A DNA stretch of 64,000 bases from Cladorrhinum sp. PSN259. Taxonomy: Eukaryota; Ascomycota; Sordariomycetes; Sordariales; Podosporaceae. How positions within the stretch are numbered: position 1 is the stretch's first letter; every line of letters starts with the position of its first letter. The notes beneath the pieces were generated by a model. That model was not told the DNA's origin. It saw nothing but the letters and a program-made list of their open reading frames with translations, and did not search any database. The position numbers and the translations under genes were made by a program. Positions 23,614 to 36,130 of the stretch are shown in pieces. The DNA lies in NCBI GenBank assembly GCA_033725935.1, contig MU867069.1:310001-374000 (forward strand). Direction: 5' to 3'.

Positions 23614-24353
23614 CTATGTGTATAGACATTCAGTGTAATCAATATTGAAGTGTTTGATACTTACTCATGTACATGTAGTCATTGTACTGTAACATGGTTA
23701 CGGTGGTTCCGGCGGCTTCTGTTGAGGAACTGGGGAGAGAGAGTAAACTTATAATTAAAGATAGGGGCGACATACATAACCTGCTGAACTTGAAATTGAA
23801 TACGCCGAACCCGCTTCCAAGTTTGATAAACATGTTATGTTCCAAGGAATCATTAACAGGAACCTATGTAGGTACAGTGTACGTTTTGATATATCTGACT
23901 GACCGAGCGAGTTCATTGTGCAACCACCCAAACCCAGCACCCAAAAGAGGCGTCTTATGGGACAACCAAGCATGCCAACCATCACGACAGGAATGTTTTC
24001 CATCAAGTTAAGCGTTTCAACTACATGTATTTCAGTAGACATGTCTCCGCAGAATCAAACATGTCAAGCATCAAAACAAACATGTTTCCGTCAGGATATG
24101 CATGCCAAGTGACATGAAAGGTGTGTCAGACCTCAAAGTTCATTGCAAATCTCAAATATGCCTCTCATGGGCTCTAACTAGGCAGACATGAAAACATTGA
24201 AAATACGCCTACAGCCAGCAAATTTGGGCGCCACAGACAGATTTCAAGCCCTGAAATTAAAGGAAACACAGAGAAACAGATTATAAGCCCTTCAGAAGAA
24301 ACCAAACACACAGGAAAAATGAAATGAGAAGGCCACACAACAGGAAAAGACCA

Positions 24354-27300
24354 TCACCCTCCAACCCGACGAGCACGCTCCAAATACCAATTCTTCAGCT
24401 CCTCAACATTCGCTTGACTAGGAGGATTTTCATCGGGAGAGCGCTTAAACCGCTTGTTACGCTCCCGTGCCTCCCTCTTCTCCCTTCTCATCCGTTTTCC
24501 TTCCATTTCCTCCTCTGCAAGACCGCCATCCGCCACAAGACCGTCATCCGTATCTCTCTCCTTTCTCTTTCTGGCCTCCTGATCAGACTCAGCCACTGCC
24601 TTGTTCTTTCTAAAATACTTGCGGTTATTCTTCATGGTACGCTCCTCAGCCGCCCTGCACCTGGCGCTCCACCTCTGGCGTTCACTCTCCGGAATATCTT
24701 CGAGGACCGGGGGCTTTGGGCGCACAGACGGGCGGCTACCTGAAAGCTGGTGATCTTCGGCTTGTTCGTTGTACTCTGTAACGTGTTCCATTTGCGGGAT
24801 ATTCATGCGGGTGGTTGTATTGGGTACAATTGGGACCCGCCGGCGGGTGCGCCGGCGGATGATTCGAGGCAAAGGGCGGGGAATGGCTCCTTCGTCGTCC
24901 TTTGCTGTGGCAAGCCTGTAACGCAGCTCGTCTTGCAAGTTACTCACATATCGACCCAATGCTTCATTGTCCATGGGGGAGTCGATGGCCTGTCGTATGA
25001 TTGGCGTGACGGCTCCGAAGAGGCGCTCAATCTTTTCTTCCTTGGTTGCGGGTCGCGGATCGGTTGCTCCTGCTCCTCCTCTGAGGGATTCCAAGTGACG
25101 AGAAAGAGTTTGAGCATTTCTGATGACAGTCTCTGGCAGGTAGGGGCGGGCCAAGTTGATACCGTAGTCTCGGTCTCTGACAGGGCCATTGACCATTTTG
25201 TGGGGCAAAGTGGTACTGTCTCTTGGGGCTGCAAGGTGCACGTTCAGGACCTGTTCTCGATAGTGCTCATTCATAAAGTCCCCTGCAGGTCAATCGAGAA
25301 GTTTCTGTTAGCCACGGCGAGATTGACCTGGGGATTTTGACGTAGTGCCTCACCAATTTCGGGAAAGTGTGTAGCAAAGAACATGCGTGGTCCCTTCTTT
25401 TCGACCAACTCCTCGCACATGGCCGAGGCAAGAGCGATGCCATCGACTGTCGAAGTGCCACGACCAAGCTCATCAATGATTACCATGCTCGACTTTGTAG
25501 CCTGGTACATGATGGCACTCATCTCGGTCATCTCGACAGCAAAGGTACCGAGATTGTGTTGGGGTTTGTCTTCAGTCGATAGGCGGGTGAAGATGCGGTC
25601 GCAAATTGACATGTCAGCCTGTGTCGCTGGGACGAAGCAGCCAATCTGTGCCAGAATCTGAATGAGGGCCACGGATCTGACGTATGTGCTTTTGCCACTC
25701 ATATTGCTGCCGGTAACAATGGTACATCGTAGTTCTTCATCGCCAGAGAAGATGTCGTTGGCGACGTAGTCCTTCTTCCGTATCTCCACAACTGGGTGTC
25801 GTGCGCCCATCAGAACGAGACTCTTGGCGATCTTGGGTCGGATATAGTTCTGAGACGTGGTAACTTGTGCAAAAGAGCACAGCATGTCAAGAGTTGCCAC
25901 GGCCTCGGCTGTCATGTGGAGGCGGGAAAACTGATCCAAGAGCGCCCGCTTGAGCTCCATGACGACCCGGTCGCTCTGCTGGGTCACGACGTCTGCTTGC
26001 GCTTGAATTCTCCCGCTAAGTATTATTAGCTCCTTTGTAGTGCAGAAAAACTGCTTGTTCTTTCGTTCAGCGAAGGCGATATCTTCTCCCGCAAGAAGTT
26101 TAATTCTGGGTAATCTGAGCCCGGTTCTCTTCATCTCTTTATTCACCCCTTTCTCAACATCAGTCCAGAGAAACTGAAGGCGGTAATGGTTGTCGGTGCT
26201 GAAAACAAGTTTGGGGCGGCAGCCCAGATGCTTCTCGAAATAGCCACCGAGGTACTCGTACCATTCCTGCAGCTCGCTGGTGTGGCGTCGATACTCCTGA
26301 CGAGATTTGGCCATCAGGGAATCAGTGTCCTCCTTCACAGCCCACAACCGATTATTCCTGATGTCCACTGGTCGTTTGCTGAATACCGCATCGTCCTGAA
26401 TGTATTTGTTGATCAGGTTAAGGATGGGCATGGTGTAACGTGGCCCCGACTTCCTCGTTGCTCGACCACAGAGATAGCTGCTGCAACCTACCGCTTCGAG
26501 AGTTTCGTGGAGGGCCTGGACCCCTTGGGCATATGCTTTGATCATGAGAATGCGATTCAAATCTTTCTCTGCTCCTTGGAGCACCTCGTGACTGGCCATG
26601 ATAATCTCAGCTGTTCCTCCTGGGTGGTACGTAAGTTCCGAGACAATTTCCTGGCGTGGTTTCTGGAGCTGCTTTCCCATCTGGCTCATGATTTGCTCCA
26701 CGTCGATGCGCTGCAGCTTCTGGAGGCCTGCCCGCACGTCGTTGAAGAACTCCTGGTGGCTGCAGAGCTCCTCGACGGCGTTCCACCGTTGGGTGAGCAG
26801 GTCCTCGTCCGTGCTGGGCTGCAGGATGGTCGAGCGCAGCAGCCGGCGACCCTGGGGGGTCAGAGTGTGGTTGAGCACCCCGAACAGGGTGGTTGGGCCG
26901 GCCCTGCCCCCCCGAGCGTTCTGGAGGAGCTCAAGGGCAGAGACGGCTGCCCTGTCGAGGCCCATGGTGTCGGCCGGCGGGGAGTACACGACATGCACGC
27001 CGTGCCGAAAGAACTTGACGGGGGCATGTTTCTCCACCCAGCTCATGGCCTATATTCAATAGAAATTAGTACTGTCCCACCAATATTACCGCGTCCGGCA
27101 CGAACAGCACCGAGGCTGGGCGAGTGAACTTACCGCGGACCACGCGCATGACGCGTAGAAGTTGTTCTCCAGGCTGGCCCGGAGTGGCGGCTCGTCCGCC
27201 CTGTACGCGTACCGGCGGATCAGCCGGAGCCCCGTCGACTCTCTCCAAAACTCCCTGTCCACCGGCAAAAGGAGTGCGTCGGGGAATTGCTGCCGGAGGT

Positions 27301-29243
27301 TGGTGGCCAGTTTTGGCCTGTCGCGGGCCAAGACTTTCTTCAGCACCAGGAATGTTTGTGGTCTGTGCTCCATCCTCCAGAGGGTTTCGACCACGGTCTT
27401 GTAGCCATCCTCACCGACGACCTTGGTTATGTTGGCTTGGCCGATCGTAAGGTCAATGGTCGCCACACCAAAAACCTTTGCGTTGCCGCTCTCCGAGATG
27501 GCACATACCACCTCATGCTCGTCCCCGACCCGACCTCTGTTCGTCCTCTCTGGGATAGGCCGCCCATACAGTGATGAAGTTGGCTGGAAGCCTTCGTGGT
27601 CACTTTCAGCCTCCTTACTGATGCCCAATAGAGACATTTGTGCCAAGACCTCATCAGCACCCTCCGGTCTTGTATGCTTTGAAAGACGTCGGTTGGTTTT
27701 AGAAGCCCCCTGAGCCAAAGATTCGGAGCCTGCCTTGGAGGATGAAGGTCGATGATGGCTTTCGGCAACCACGGGGCTTGTAAGCATTGAGGAATCGCGT
27801 GAATGGTGTAGGCTGGGTGAGTGATGAGAGGGAACTGCGTGTCGAGGGGGCAGCGGGCGGCGGGACTTGAGTGACTGGTGAGAATCGACCGAGTGGTGAG
27901 AAGCAACAGAGCGATGAGAATTGATTCGTTGGCGATCATCAACTCGGTGGCGAGAGTCCTGTGGATGGTGAGCATGGACCGTGTGATGAGAATCGGCCTG
28001 GTGGTGAGAATCAGCCTGGTGGTCAGGATCAACAAGGTGATGAGGATCAACAGGGTGATGAGAGTCGGCCAGATGATTATGATCAGCCGCGTGGTGAGGA
28101 TCAGCCTGCTGGTGAGGGTCAGGCTGGTGGTGAAGATCGACAGAGCGATGAGGATCCATTAGGTGGTGATGACCGACTGGGTGACGAGAGTCTGGTGGGT
28201 GGTGAGAGTCGACCGGGTGGTGATGAGGCTGAAGTGACTGATGAGAGACCACTGGTTGGCGAGATTCGACAGGCTGTTGAAAGTCGACTGGGTGATGAGA
28301 GCCGAGCAAGTGAGGAGAGTGGACTTGGTGGTGGTACGAGTGAAGCGACTGATGAGAACCGACTGGGCGATGAGAGTCAGGTGGGTAGCAGCGAGAGTCT
28401 GTTGGCGGGTGATCTTCAGAGCTTTCAAGTGCTCTGAGCCTTGCCCGGCACTCCTCCATCTCAGCCTCCGTCATATCCTCACCGGAATCGGATCGTGCCG
28501 TAATTCCCAGTGTCTCAGGCTGAATAGGAGAGCCCTCGGCAGGTGCTGGAACTTCCTCGAGAATGGTCTGGAGACTGGGTTTTCGACTGAGTTTTCGACC
28601 GCGTTTTCCACCAAACATGTCGTGGAGCTCCTCGATCCTAAACTTCCACCTCCGAAACATTGCCGCGAGTGACTCCGCCGTGATAGGTTCATCTGTACAA
28701 CCTGAGTTAGCAACTTGTATGTCTGAAAATTTGAAAAGAGGAATGAAGAAGAAAATTGATAACTGATAAGCCAGAACATTTCGATATCTCCAGAGGGCAT
28801 ACATGGAGAACTGAATGCCTCTCAAATAGCATAGTGCGTCTTGATGACAACGAAGAACGTGTGGATGGAAACATGAAAAGTATGAACAGAAATCAATCAG
28901 GCCCCGACAGACACAGGAAAGCCCGAAATTGCAAAACGGCATGAATAGAAAAGAATCAATGAGACCCGGAAAGACACTTGTGGTGCCGAAGAGAAAAACA
29001 GAAGATCTTGAAAAAATTGCCTGAAGGCTAGGAAAGGAAACCAAGGTAGATCCTCAGATAACTTGAAGGCGGTAAAAGGGACACAGGAATGCTTTCAAGA
29101 AAACCCTGAAGGCATGAAAAGAAGAAAATCACGCCTTCAAAAAAAAACTCGAATGCCGAACAATGATAATGAAACGCATGAGCTAGATGTAAAGTACACA
29201 TACAGGAAGCCGACGAGGGCCTGTCAGGAGCTGGTGAGGCCAT
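24354..29243 (-). CDS. msh4: MutS homologue MSH4, meiotic crossover factor with N-terminal hexapeptide repeats
   Basis: Four exons, 29243-29204, 28692-27134, 27049-25354 and 25282-24354, all in frame, give 1407 aa; known MSH4 proteins are about 850-950. MSH4 pairs with MSH5 to form a sliding clamp that stabilises meiotic recombination intermediates for crossing over. The tiny first exon (MASPAPDRPSSAS) joins through a GTATGT donor to YEPITAESL. Residues 112-312 are about 33 His-rich hexapeptides. The MutS connector region begins about 370 (VVCAISESGNAKVFG). The core/lever region covers about 560-940. The ATPase has Walker A TGSNMSGKST (about 979-988) and Walker B VIIDELGRGTS (about 1056-1066), then FFATHF. 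The last intron (25283-25353) has donor GTGAGG and branch GCTAAC and yields FPEIGDFMNEHYREQVLN. The N-terminal mismatch-binding domain I of MutS appears absent, as expected for MSH4. The C-terminal extension is basic and helical. MSH5-like assignment is less likely given the VNGPVRDRDYGINLA end. Confidence 0.88.
27797..28399 (-). repeat. Coding 18-bp tandem repeat: about 33 His-rich hexapeptides in MSH4
   Basis: Read on the minus strand, the units follow a (V/A)D(S/P)HH(P/L/Q/S) consensus, for example VDSHHP, ADPHHA, VDPHHL and ADSHHQ. Two units carry one extra residue but the frame is never lost. The repeat array is in the MSH4 frame. The opposite strand also lacks stops over much of it (27961-28437), as expected of a tandem repeat of a length divisible by three. 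Confidence 0.92.
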
Positions 29244-30702
29244 TGTTGCTGTTGCTGAGGGCGTTGCCGATGGAAGCTGATGAAGTTGAGGGAAGAAAGA
29301 AGAGAGAAAAGAAGTAGAGGGAAGAAGGTCTCGGAGAAGAAAAAATAGAGGGAGAATTTTCAAACTAAGTTTTTCGTCTTCGGCACCGGACACGTAATAG
29401 TGGATCGTTCCTTCTTTTTCTAACTGCCTACATGTAAGTGCCTGGTTCGTTGGAGATAAAGTAGGTAGTTACAGATCGAGATATTGAATCAACCATTAGG
29501 CGATCGATCACGGTGCCAGCGTCGTGCCTTCTTATTCAACAAAAGTTCCTACACAGATCGAGCTACCTGGCCCCTCAGGAAGCGAGGGAATTACGTGAGA
29601 TGGTCAGATGTCGGTGAGATAGCTCCTGGGAAGGCGCCATATTTCCGTATCTAGATTGTCATGGAGGACTTTGTTAGATAGTGTAGACGCATGGGGCAGC
29701 TTCCATCACTGGAGTGGACATGACGACGATAATCTTAGGACTGAAGGTCGGTGAGAACTTTTGTTGCATGATGATATCCCAAGATAATCTGGAAGCCACA
29801 GAGTGTTGATCCAGAGGAGATGCAATAACAGCAAGCAAGTAACACCTATTTACACATTCGCGCTTGATTGAAACGCGTATCTGAAGCCCAGCTCTTGTAG
29901 GTAGATTGTAAAATACTTCCAAATATCAGACTGATCGCAATCACTCGCAATATCTTGATTCGAGAAGAAATAATGTGAACGAGGCTCCGACGTGCTCTAC
30001 CCTCCCCCCCAATCCTCGAGGCCGATAACGGTCTTGGATCCCAAACATATCCTCCTCGGTGGTTGTTCTATTCCATTAGCCGAGCCGTGAAGGTGACCAT
30101 CTGTCGTTGATTCCCGTTGGCTCTTTCGCGTTTCGTGTGTTCTGTTCGCCGGGTGAGGCTGAGAGCCTTAGACCTCGATTCTGCCTAGGTATCGTTGTGT
30201 TTGATTAGTGCATCTGAAACCATGGCAAAAAGCCTAGGCTGACTGGAATTCAGTGCTGTATACTGTGAAGTGGTAGAGAAATCAATATATGGTCGCAGGA
30301 AGCAGAAATATGATGGACAGTGTTTCTCCGCCAAAGGAAAAAAAAAAAGAAAAGAAAGCGTAGCCGCAGGTTTATGGATTCGGGCAATCTCTGTGGTCGA
30401 ACAAGATGAAGAACCCATTCCACGTTGCGAATACAAAATTTACCTGCAACTATAGCTACTTTATCAGCAATACCCTAACAACAATCCCGCTATCGTCGAG
30501 CCGGCTATTGAGGCCTGAGAGAGGGAGCCCAGTTCCGCACGGGTGCGCTTGGGAAGAAGACGGCCGCCTAGTAATATGACAGACGACCTGCTACAACATA
30601 TACGCCTGATGGTACTCCCCAATCATTGAAAGAATATCCTAGCACTGCAAATTCATCATCATGGCGAATCAACGAGCTAACCTAACTCTCCCCATCTCCA
30701 GA
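29244..30702. other. Intergenic: MSH4 promoter and K+ transporter 3' side
   Basis: No recognisable gene. A stretch of A (near 30345) and several short overlapping frames are all that stand out. Confidence 0.6.
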
Positions 30703-33469
30703 TCATTCACATATCTCCTTGACGAACCCAACCTCAACAACCCTATCCATGGCCAGCCTCAAGGTCACAATCTTGGCCCTCGTATTATCCCGAATCCACA
30801 AGGAAATCGTCAAGACAACCTTCCTCCCGATCGACGACGTCGCCCGAACCCTCATCTGCTCCTTGCCAACTATATACATAATCTTGGCCGCGTAAGCGCG
30901 ATCAAGCCTCGCCAGCTCGGCAGCAACCTCGTTGTCCCTCAGCTCAGTTGGCAGCTGCTTGTCTAGATGTGCCTCGTGGACTCTGGCTGTCCGCTCATTA
31001 CTCCTCCCAAGCGAGCCGTTGTCGTGGTTCCAGCGCTGGTTGTGGTTGTAGCGTCCTGATCAGGCCTCTCCCCCTCGTCATCATCACCATGCCCCTCCTT
31101 GGCAGCTAGCCGGAGTCTCTGCCTCGCAGTCTTGATTATGGACTTGCTGACCTGCTGGTAGATAAGCGCGGCGAGATCGGGACTGATGACCTCGTCCATG
31201 AACCCGTGCTTGATCACAAGTCTGTAACCCCCAGGGATGGCACTGAACCGACAAATATGGTACCGTTCCTCGGGGGAGACGGCAGGCACCTTGACGGGAT
31301 GTAAGTGGAAGAATACCACGATCTCGGGAACAACCACGAACTTGCTAACAAAGTGCGTAAACACCGCAGGCGTCAGGACCCCCGTCTTGTCGAAATAGAT
31401 ACCGAGACCGCGAATCACGCTGAGCGGATCGCCTCCCCATTTTTCTGTCAGTCGGAGCTTGCCGTCGCTGTCTTGTCGGACCAGCTAAGTTGGCTTGATA
31501 CGGTCTTCTGCCTCGCCTCGCCATTGGTTTTTCTTTCCGAACCTCCAGAACGGAAACAAGCCGGCTATGATTCCAGAGACGGTCAGTGTGAACCACGCTC
31601 CGTCGGGGACCTTGTTGAGGGATGATGTGAGGTATAGCCCATCGATGAGGGCGAAGAAGAGCCAGGGAATAAAGGTTGGGAAAGGAGATAGCTTCCATAC
31701 AATGAGAGAGACGAGAGTCACCATCAACGTGTCAAAGAAGGTGACAAACATGACGCAGACGCCGTATGCGTTGCCGGGACGCGTGGTATCACTGTAGACG
31801 GCCCTGACGAGGATAGCACCTAGCATCAATAACCAGTTAAGAAAGGGCACGTAAAGCTGGCCGTGAAATATGCGCGAGGTGTGGACAACCTTGACCTGGG
31901 GGCAGTAAGAGAGCTTCATGATCTGGCTGATCAGTTGGAACGTCGCCGTGATCATTGCTTGACTCACCATAATGGCAGCCAGGACGGCGACGATCAAGGA
32001 AGGGTACAGCATGCTAGGAGGCACCAAGTTGAAGAATGGATTGTCGTATGCCTCGGGGTTAACGCTGATGTAGGCGGCCTGCCCAATATATGCCAGCAAA
32101 AGACAAGGGTAGGTGTAGCACATCCAACTGATCTGGATGGCCCGGAGACTGAACGCTCCCAAGTATGCAAACAGGGCCTCAACGCCGGTAAACGAGAGCA
32201 GAATTCCTCCCAGCATCTTCCAGCCCGAGCGTCTTCTTTTGAGAAAAGAATTGTATGGCAAATTAGGGACTAAAGGCCTTCAATACGGCCCAATCGTGCC
32301 GGACAAGGTTGTAGGTGCCGAAACCGCCGTTGAAGCCAAGCAAGAGGATAACAATGGGAGCGAAACCGGCAGCCAGCTTAGTTGTGCCTAGCGGCTGTAT
32401 AGCGAAGAGGAGAACTGGAATACCACACGAGGTGCCAGCAACTGTAGCCGTGGATATATCGGGCTTGTCGACTTTGAGCCCCTGAATGGCACCAAGGACT
32501 GACTTGGCTGGAGTGAGGACGCCGTCCGCAATGACCATGAAAACAGCCAAGACTCCCATCGTCTTGAGGAGGATGTGGGTGAACTTGTCTCGGATGCTAC
32601 GGTTGGTAGAGCGCAGGTCAACCGAGAGATGGCGTTCCATCCGGACTGTCACCTCCTCCCGAGGGTCGCGCGAGGTGATGTTGGCCTTGATCCTTGCTTA
32701 GCACTTATTTCTGCCAGAACAATAGCTTGATGGCTGGCTTACATATCTGGTAAGGAGCGAGTAGCAACTGGACGTTCCGCCTTCTCCCTCGTTGTCCGCC
32801 TGCAGGATGAGGAGAACGTACTTGAGCGTCACCATGGTGGTGATAGACCAAATAATGACGGACAGAACTTGGAGGATATCATCGTGGGTGGGAGGGTCAG
32901 TGAAATTTGACGAGTACACGTAGAGCGGACTGCTTGGAGTGTCAGCATACCAGTGAACGGGTGCTTGTGAGCTTGACAAAAGAAGGACAAGACCGACCTC
33001 GTACCAATGTCACCATATATGCCGCCAATGGATTGATATGCCAGCCAATTGAATACCCGCAACCGCCTGTCAGTCTACATAAATCTCAAGCATCTTGTAC
33101 TCTGCGGTGGTACAAGGAGACGTACCACAACAGCGTAGTTCCCCTGAAGACCTGTTTAGTCTTGGCGTCGCTGTGTCGCCAGTCATCTCCTTCTTCCACA
33201 TCCTGAGTAAAATAGAAGGGATTGGTAAATTGTTCCCTAGATATATGTCCACGGAGGCTTCGCCTTTCGAAAGATGGCCTGGGTCGAGTGCGGGTATGGT
33301 AGATACCGCCAGCAGGCCCTGCTCTCGAGAAGATTTCTCCTCGAGCATCAGGGCTGAAGGCAACCCTAGTGGACTGACCGGAGCTCTGCTCAGGCCCGGG
33401 ATGGGCCTTCTCTTGCGGATCTGAATCCACGGTAATCTTGACCGTTTCGGAGTCTGGTGGGTCGGCCAT
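30703..33469 (-). pseudogene. HAK/KUP-type potassium transporter, inactivated
   Basis: The intact family member is a plasma-membrane high-affinity K+ importer of about 800 aa. Start MADPPDSETVKITVD is at 33469. Introns can be placed around YQSIGGIYGDIGT and before SPLYVYSSNFTD; a further one follows GGTSSCYSLLTRY. Family motifs are plain: VIADGVLTPAKSVLGAIQG, LLFAIQPLGTTK and TGVEALFAYLGAF, plus PCLLLAYIGQAAYIS. Lesions, in order: a TAA directly after VLKAFSP (about 32271), a frameshift a few codons later before RSGWKMLGGILL, a TAG after EDRIKPT (about 31485), and a frameshift near 30965 that separates QPESTRH from HLDKQLPTELRDNEVA. The last segment reads on through KIMYIVGKEQMRVR to the end at 30703. 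Asp in the family motif FADLG is Tyr. With two stops and at least two frame breaks, it cannot encode a full transporter. Confidence 0.9.
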
Positions 33470-36130
33470 GGCTATAGGTACATGTACCTTTCCTGGGTTA
33501 GGCGAGGGTCTGGGAACGTCGGTTACTGGGGATCCGAAACGATGCAAGGGATGTTATCTAGCCATTCTGTCGTATATGATATCTGGGAAGAAGGGCGATA
33601 AATCTGTCAGTCAAAAAGCAGCTTGTTCAAGGAATTATTTGGGACTTAGGTTAACATGGAGAGCAACAGCCTCAATCTTTGTGGGACGGTGATGTGATCA
33701 GCAATTCAGAGATAAGGACTTCCGAGATAGATTTGCATAATGAGATGTCGGCAAGCATCTTTGATGGGAAAGAATGCTGCCTTCCTTATGGAGGTTGGTG
33801 TTTACGCGTTCTGCTTGGGGATCTGGTTGGCGGGATGGGAGAGTTGGGGATACTGATAGTGATCATTGATCTGGCTGGTCTGGACAAGTTCGGGGGGCAT
33901 TAAGTCATGCATGGTCTCAAAGGTAGGGGACCGGCTGGCTTGCAGATTGTTGTGGCCTTGAGACGGGCACCTACCGGCGTCCAAGCCGAAGGGAGACCGG
34001 AGTCGTCTAAAGCCCCTAAACTGCCGCTTGACGACCTGATTACTGAAAAAAGAGGAGGCCCAAGATGATGGGAACAGATCCAGCTAACAGCCACTGAAGA
34101 CAAGTCAGGGGTCTGGTCTTGCTGAAAACAACTCGACGGGAAGGAAACCTGAAGATAACGGGGGACATAAAGAGAATAAAATCTCAAAGAAGTGAATTCC
34201 AAATCTCGCCTTAATACTAACTTGAACCTTCACCAAATATCCAACTGCTCATCATCCAAGAACTTGAAACTCAGGACCTGAGACCCCAAGAAGTGAACGG
34301 CAACCCCGCTATAATTATCCCCGGAGCTTCCCCCGCGGCCGCCAAGCACCCCCATTGACAGGCTTGGCCATAGTCAAGACCGCCTAAGCTTTTTTGTTTG
34401 TTTAGCGGTCCACTGAGAAGGCACCCGGGACTTTAAGTTATGGCTAAGCCTACCATCAATGAGATCAGCAACTATGTACACTGCTCGCTTTAGGAACGTG
34501 GAGAGAGCTTACCTGGTTTATTTTGCCAACCGAGTGGCTGTGTTGCGACTATTTCCCTCCTCTCCCATCTGCCGACGAAAAGAAAAAGGCTCAGAAGCTT
34601 CATCAGAAACACCAGGATCCGAGAGAGCATGTTATACTCGATACTAATTACTCGACATTCCAAGTAACACGCACCTACGATGCTGTAGAGCGCCCGACAG
34701 AGATGGACATGTACACAAGCATGTAAAGGTACTGGAAGAATACGACCATGGATGGTCAGCAAAAAGCCATTCCGAGAACAAGCAACACGGAAGTGAACGA
34801 CTCGGCATTCCTTACAAGGGTATGTACAACCAAAGGACCACCGGGAGCTTCCGACTTACATGAAGAAGACCATCTTCACTAGTCCCGGACCCTGTCCCTA
34901 GCAATTGCTATTACCGATGAGGCGTTTCTCCTCTCCAGAACACACCGACCACACCACAAAGAAGGAAACGATCCGAACATCCCTGACCAAGTCCTGGCAG
35001 ATTCCGAGGTACATCAAGACATCAAACACCCTCTACGATCAGTTTTGACGTATGAGGGGATTTCTCCATCCTACCTACATCCGTGGTGAAAGCGCCCCCC
35101 TTTTTTTCTCCGACCTTCCAACTAATTCCGGCAATCACACATACTCGGAGAACTGTGACATTTTATATGTTCCACAGCAGCAACAGTAGTATCACCACAC
35201 TCAACACCCTCGAAACAAATCCCCCGTGTCCTCTCTCTTGCTTCAACTGTGGCAGCACAGCCAGACCCAGCAGATACAGCAGAGTAGGTACATATCCATA
35301 TTACAAAGTATCATCGGTATCAGCCGCACGCAAGCTCGAACTCAACCCTCACAGAGAACAAGCCCCCAGACGAATAACCATGTAAGGTAGTTCACCGCAA
35401 CCCGAATTGCCCTCCCTCCGCTGTAGGACTGGCATTAAGATAATGAAGAGCATACACATCTAGATAGATTGATGTTGATCAACACCAGTATATCACCAAG
35501 TTGACACTCTGTCAAGAACCGGCCAGTACATCCAGACGTTGTTGTCACTGCAATCAGTATCATCGAGAACCACCCCGCAGATTTGAACAGCTTATTCCTT
35601 CCGCGCGTGTCCTCCATTTACTAATTGGTGTTACCTATCTGTCTTTTCCCATCATCAGAAAGATCCCCCATTACGAGATGTAAATCCCACCAACAATAAC
35701 ACATTACACATGGATATCACTTTCATGACACCGCTCATTACAAAGATCAGGAAATCCATCACGAGGACAGACATGCATGGTATGCAGGCCCTAGAGTTTC
35801 ACAACTGGTTGTCGTTGTGGTTGTGGTGGTGGTCGTCATGATGCAGATGGTACGAACCAGATGTTGAGTAAATACCAGAACCGGAATAAGCCATAATGAA
35901 ATCTAATATCAGTGCGCGACTTTTTGTGTGTGTGGTGAAGAACTAAAAACACCACTCCTGCGTAGGCTACTCCCTGTACGGGGTACATACCCACACATCC
36001 CCCAATTTTTTTGTATACAGCCAACCGACAAAGACGGTTACCAACCAGTCGGGTAACGCACCAAGCTCCTGGGAAACCACTTTTCGGACACTCTTAGGGC
36101 CCAGACCAAACTAATCATATTCACGACTTC
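33470..36130. other. Intergenic stretch without a recognisable gene
   Basis: It holds the upstream side of the dead transporter and the 3' side of the aminotransferase. Short frames on both strands show no domain. A GTTGTGGTTGTGGTGGTGG simple repeat lies near 35.81 kb. Confidence 0.6.

Larger units (their letters stand above)
22733..24353. other. Convergent intergenic region
   Basis: It lies between the 3' ends of the channel gene and MSH4. It contains a 13-base tandem repeat and a TA dinucleotide tract, and no recognisable gene. Short frames such as 23149-23424 and 23682-24011 lack features of real proteins. Confidence 0.6.

Noticed and set aside
26186..27127. 313-codon open frame on the plus strand opposite the MSH4 core
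   Set aside because: The minus strand there encodes well-defined MutS motifs, and the plus-strand frame has no features of its own.
27797..28399. Repeat array as a CRISPR-like structure
   Set aside because: The units are contiguous and degenerate with no spacers, they lie in the MSH4 reading frame, and the genome is eukaryotic.
27961..28437. Long open frame on the plus strand opposite MSH4
   Set aside because: It is the antisense shadow of the 18-bp MSH4 repeat. An 18-bp period with few stop-forming codons leaves several frames open. No domain or splice support.
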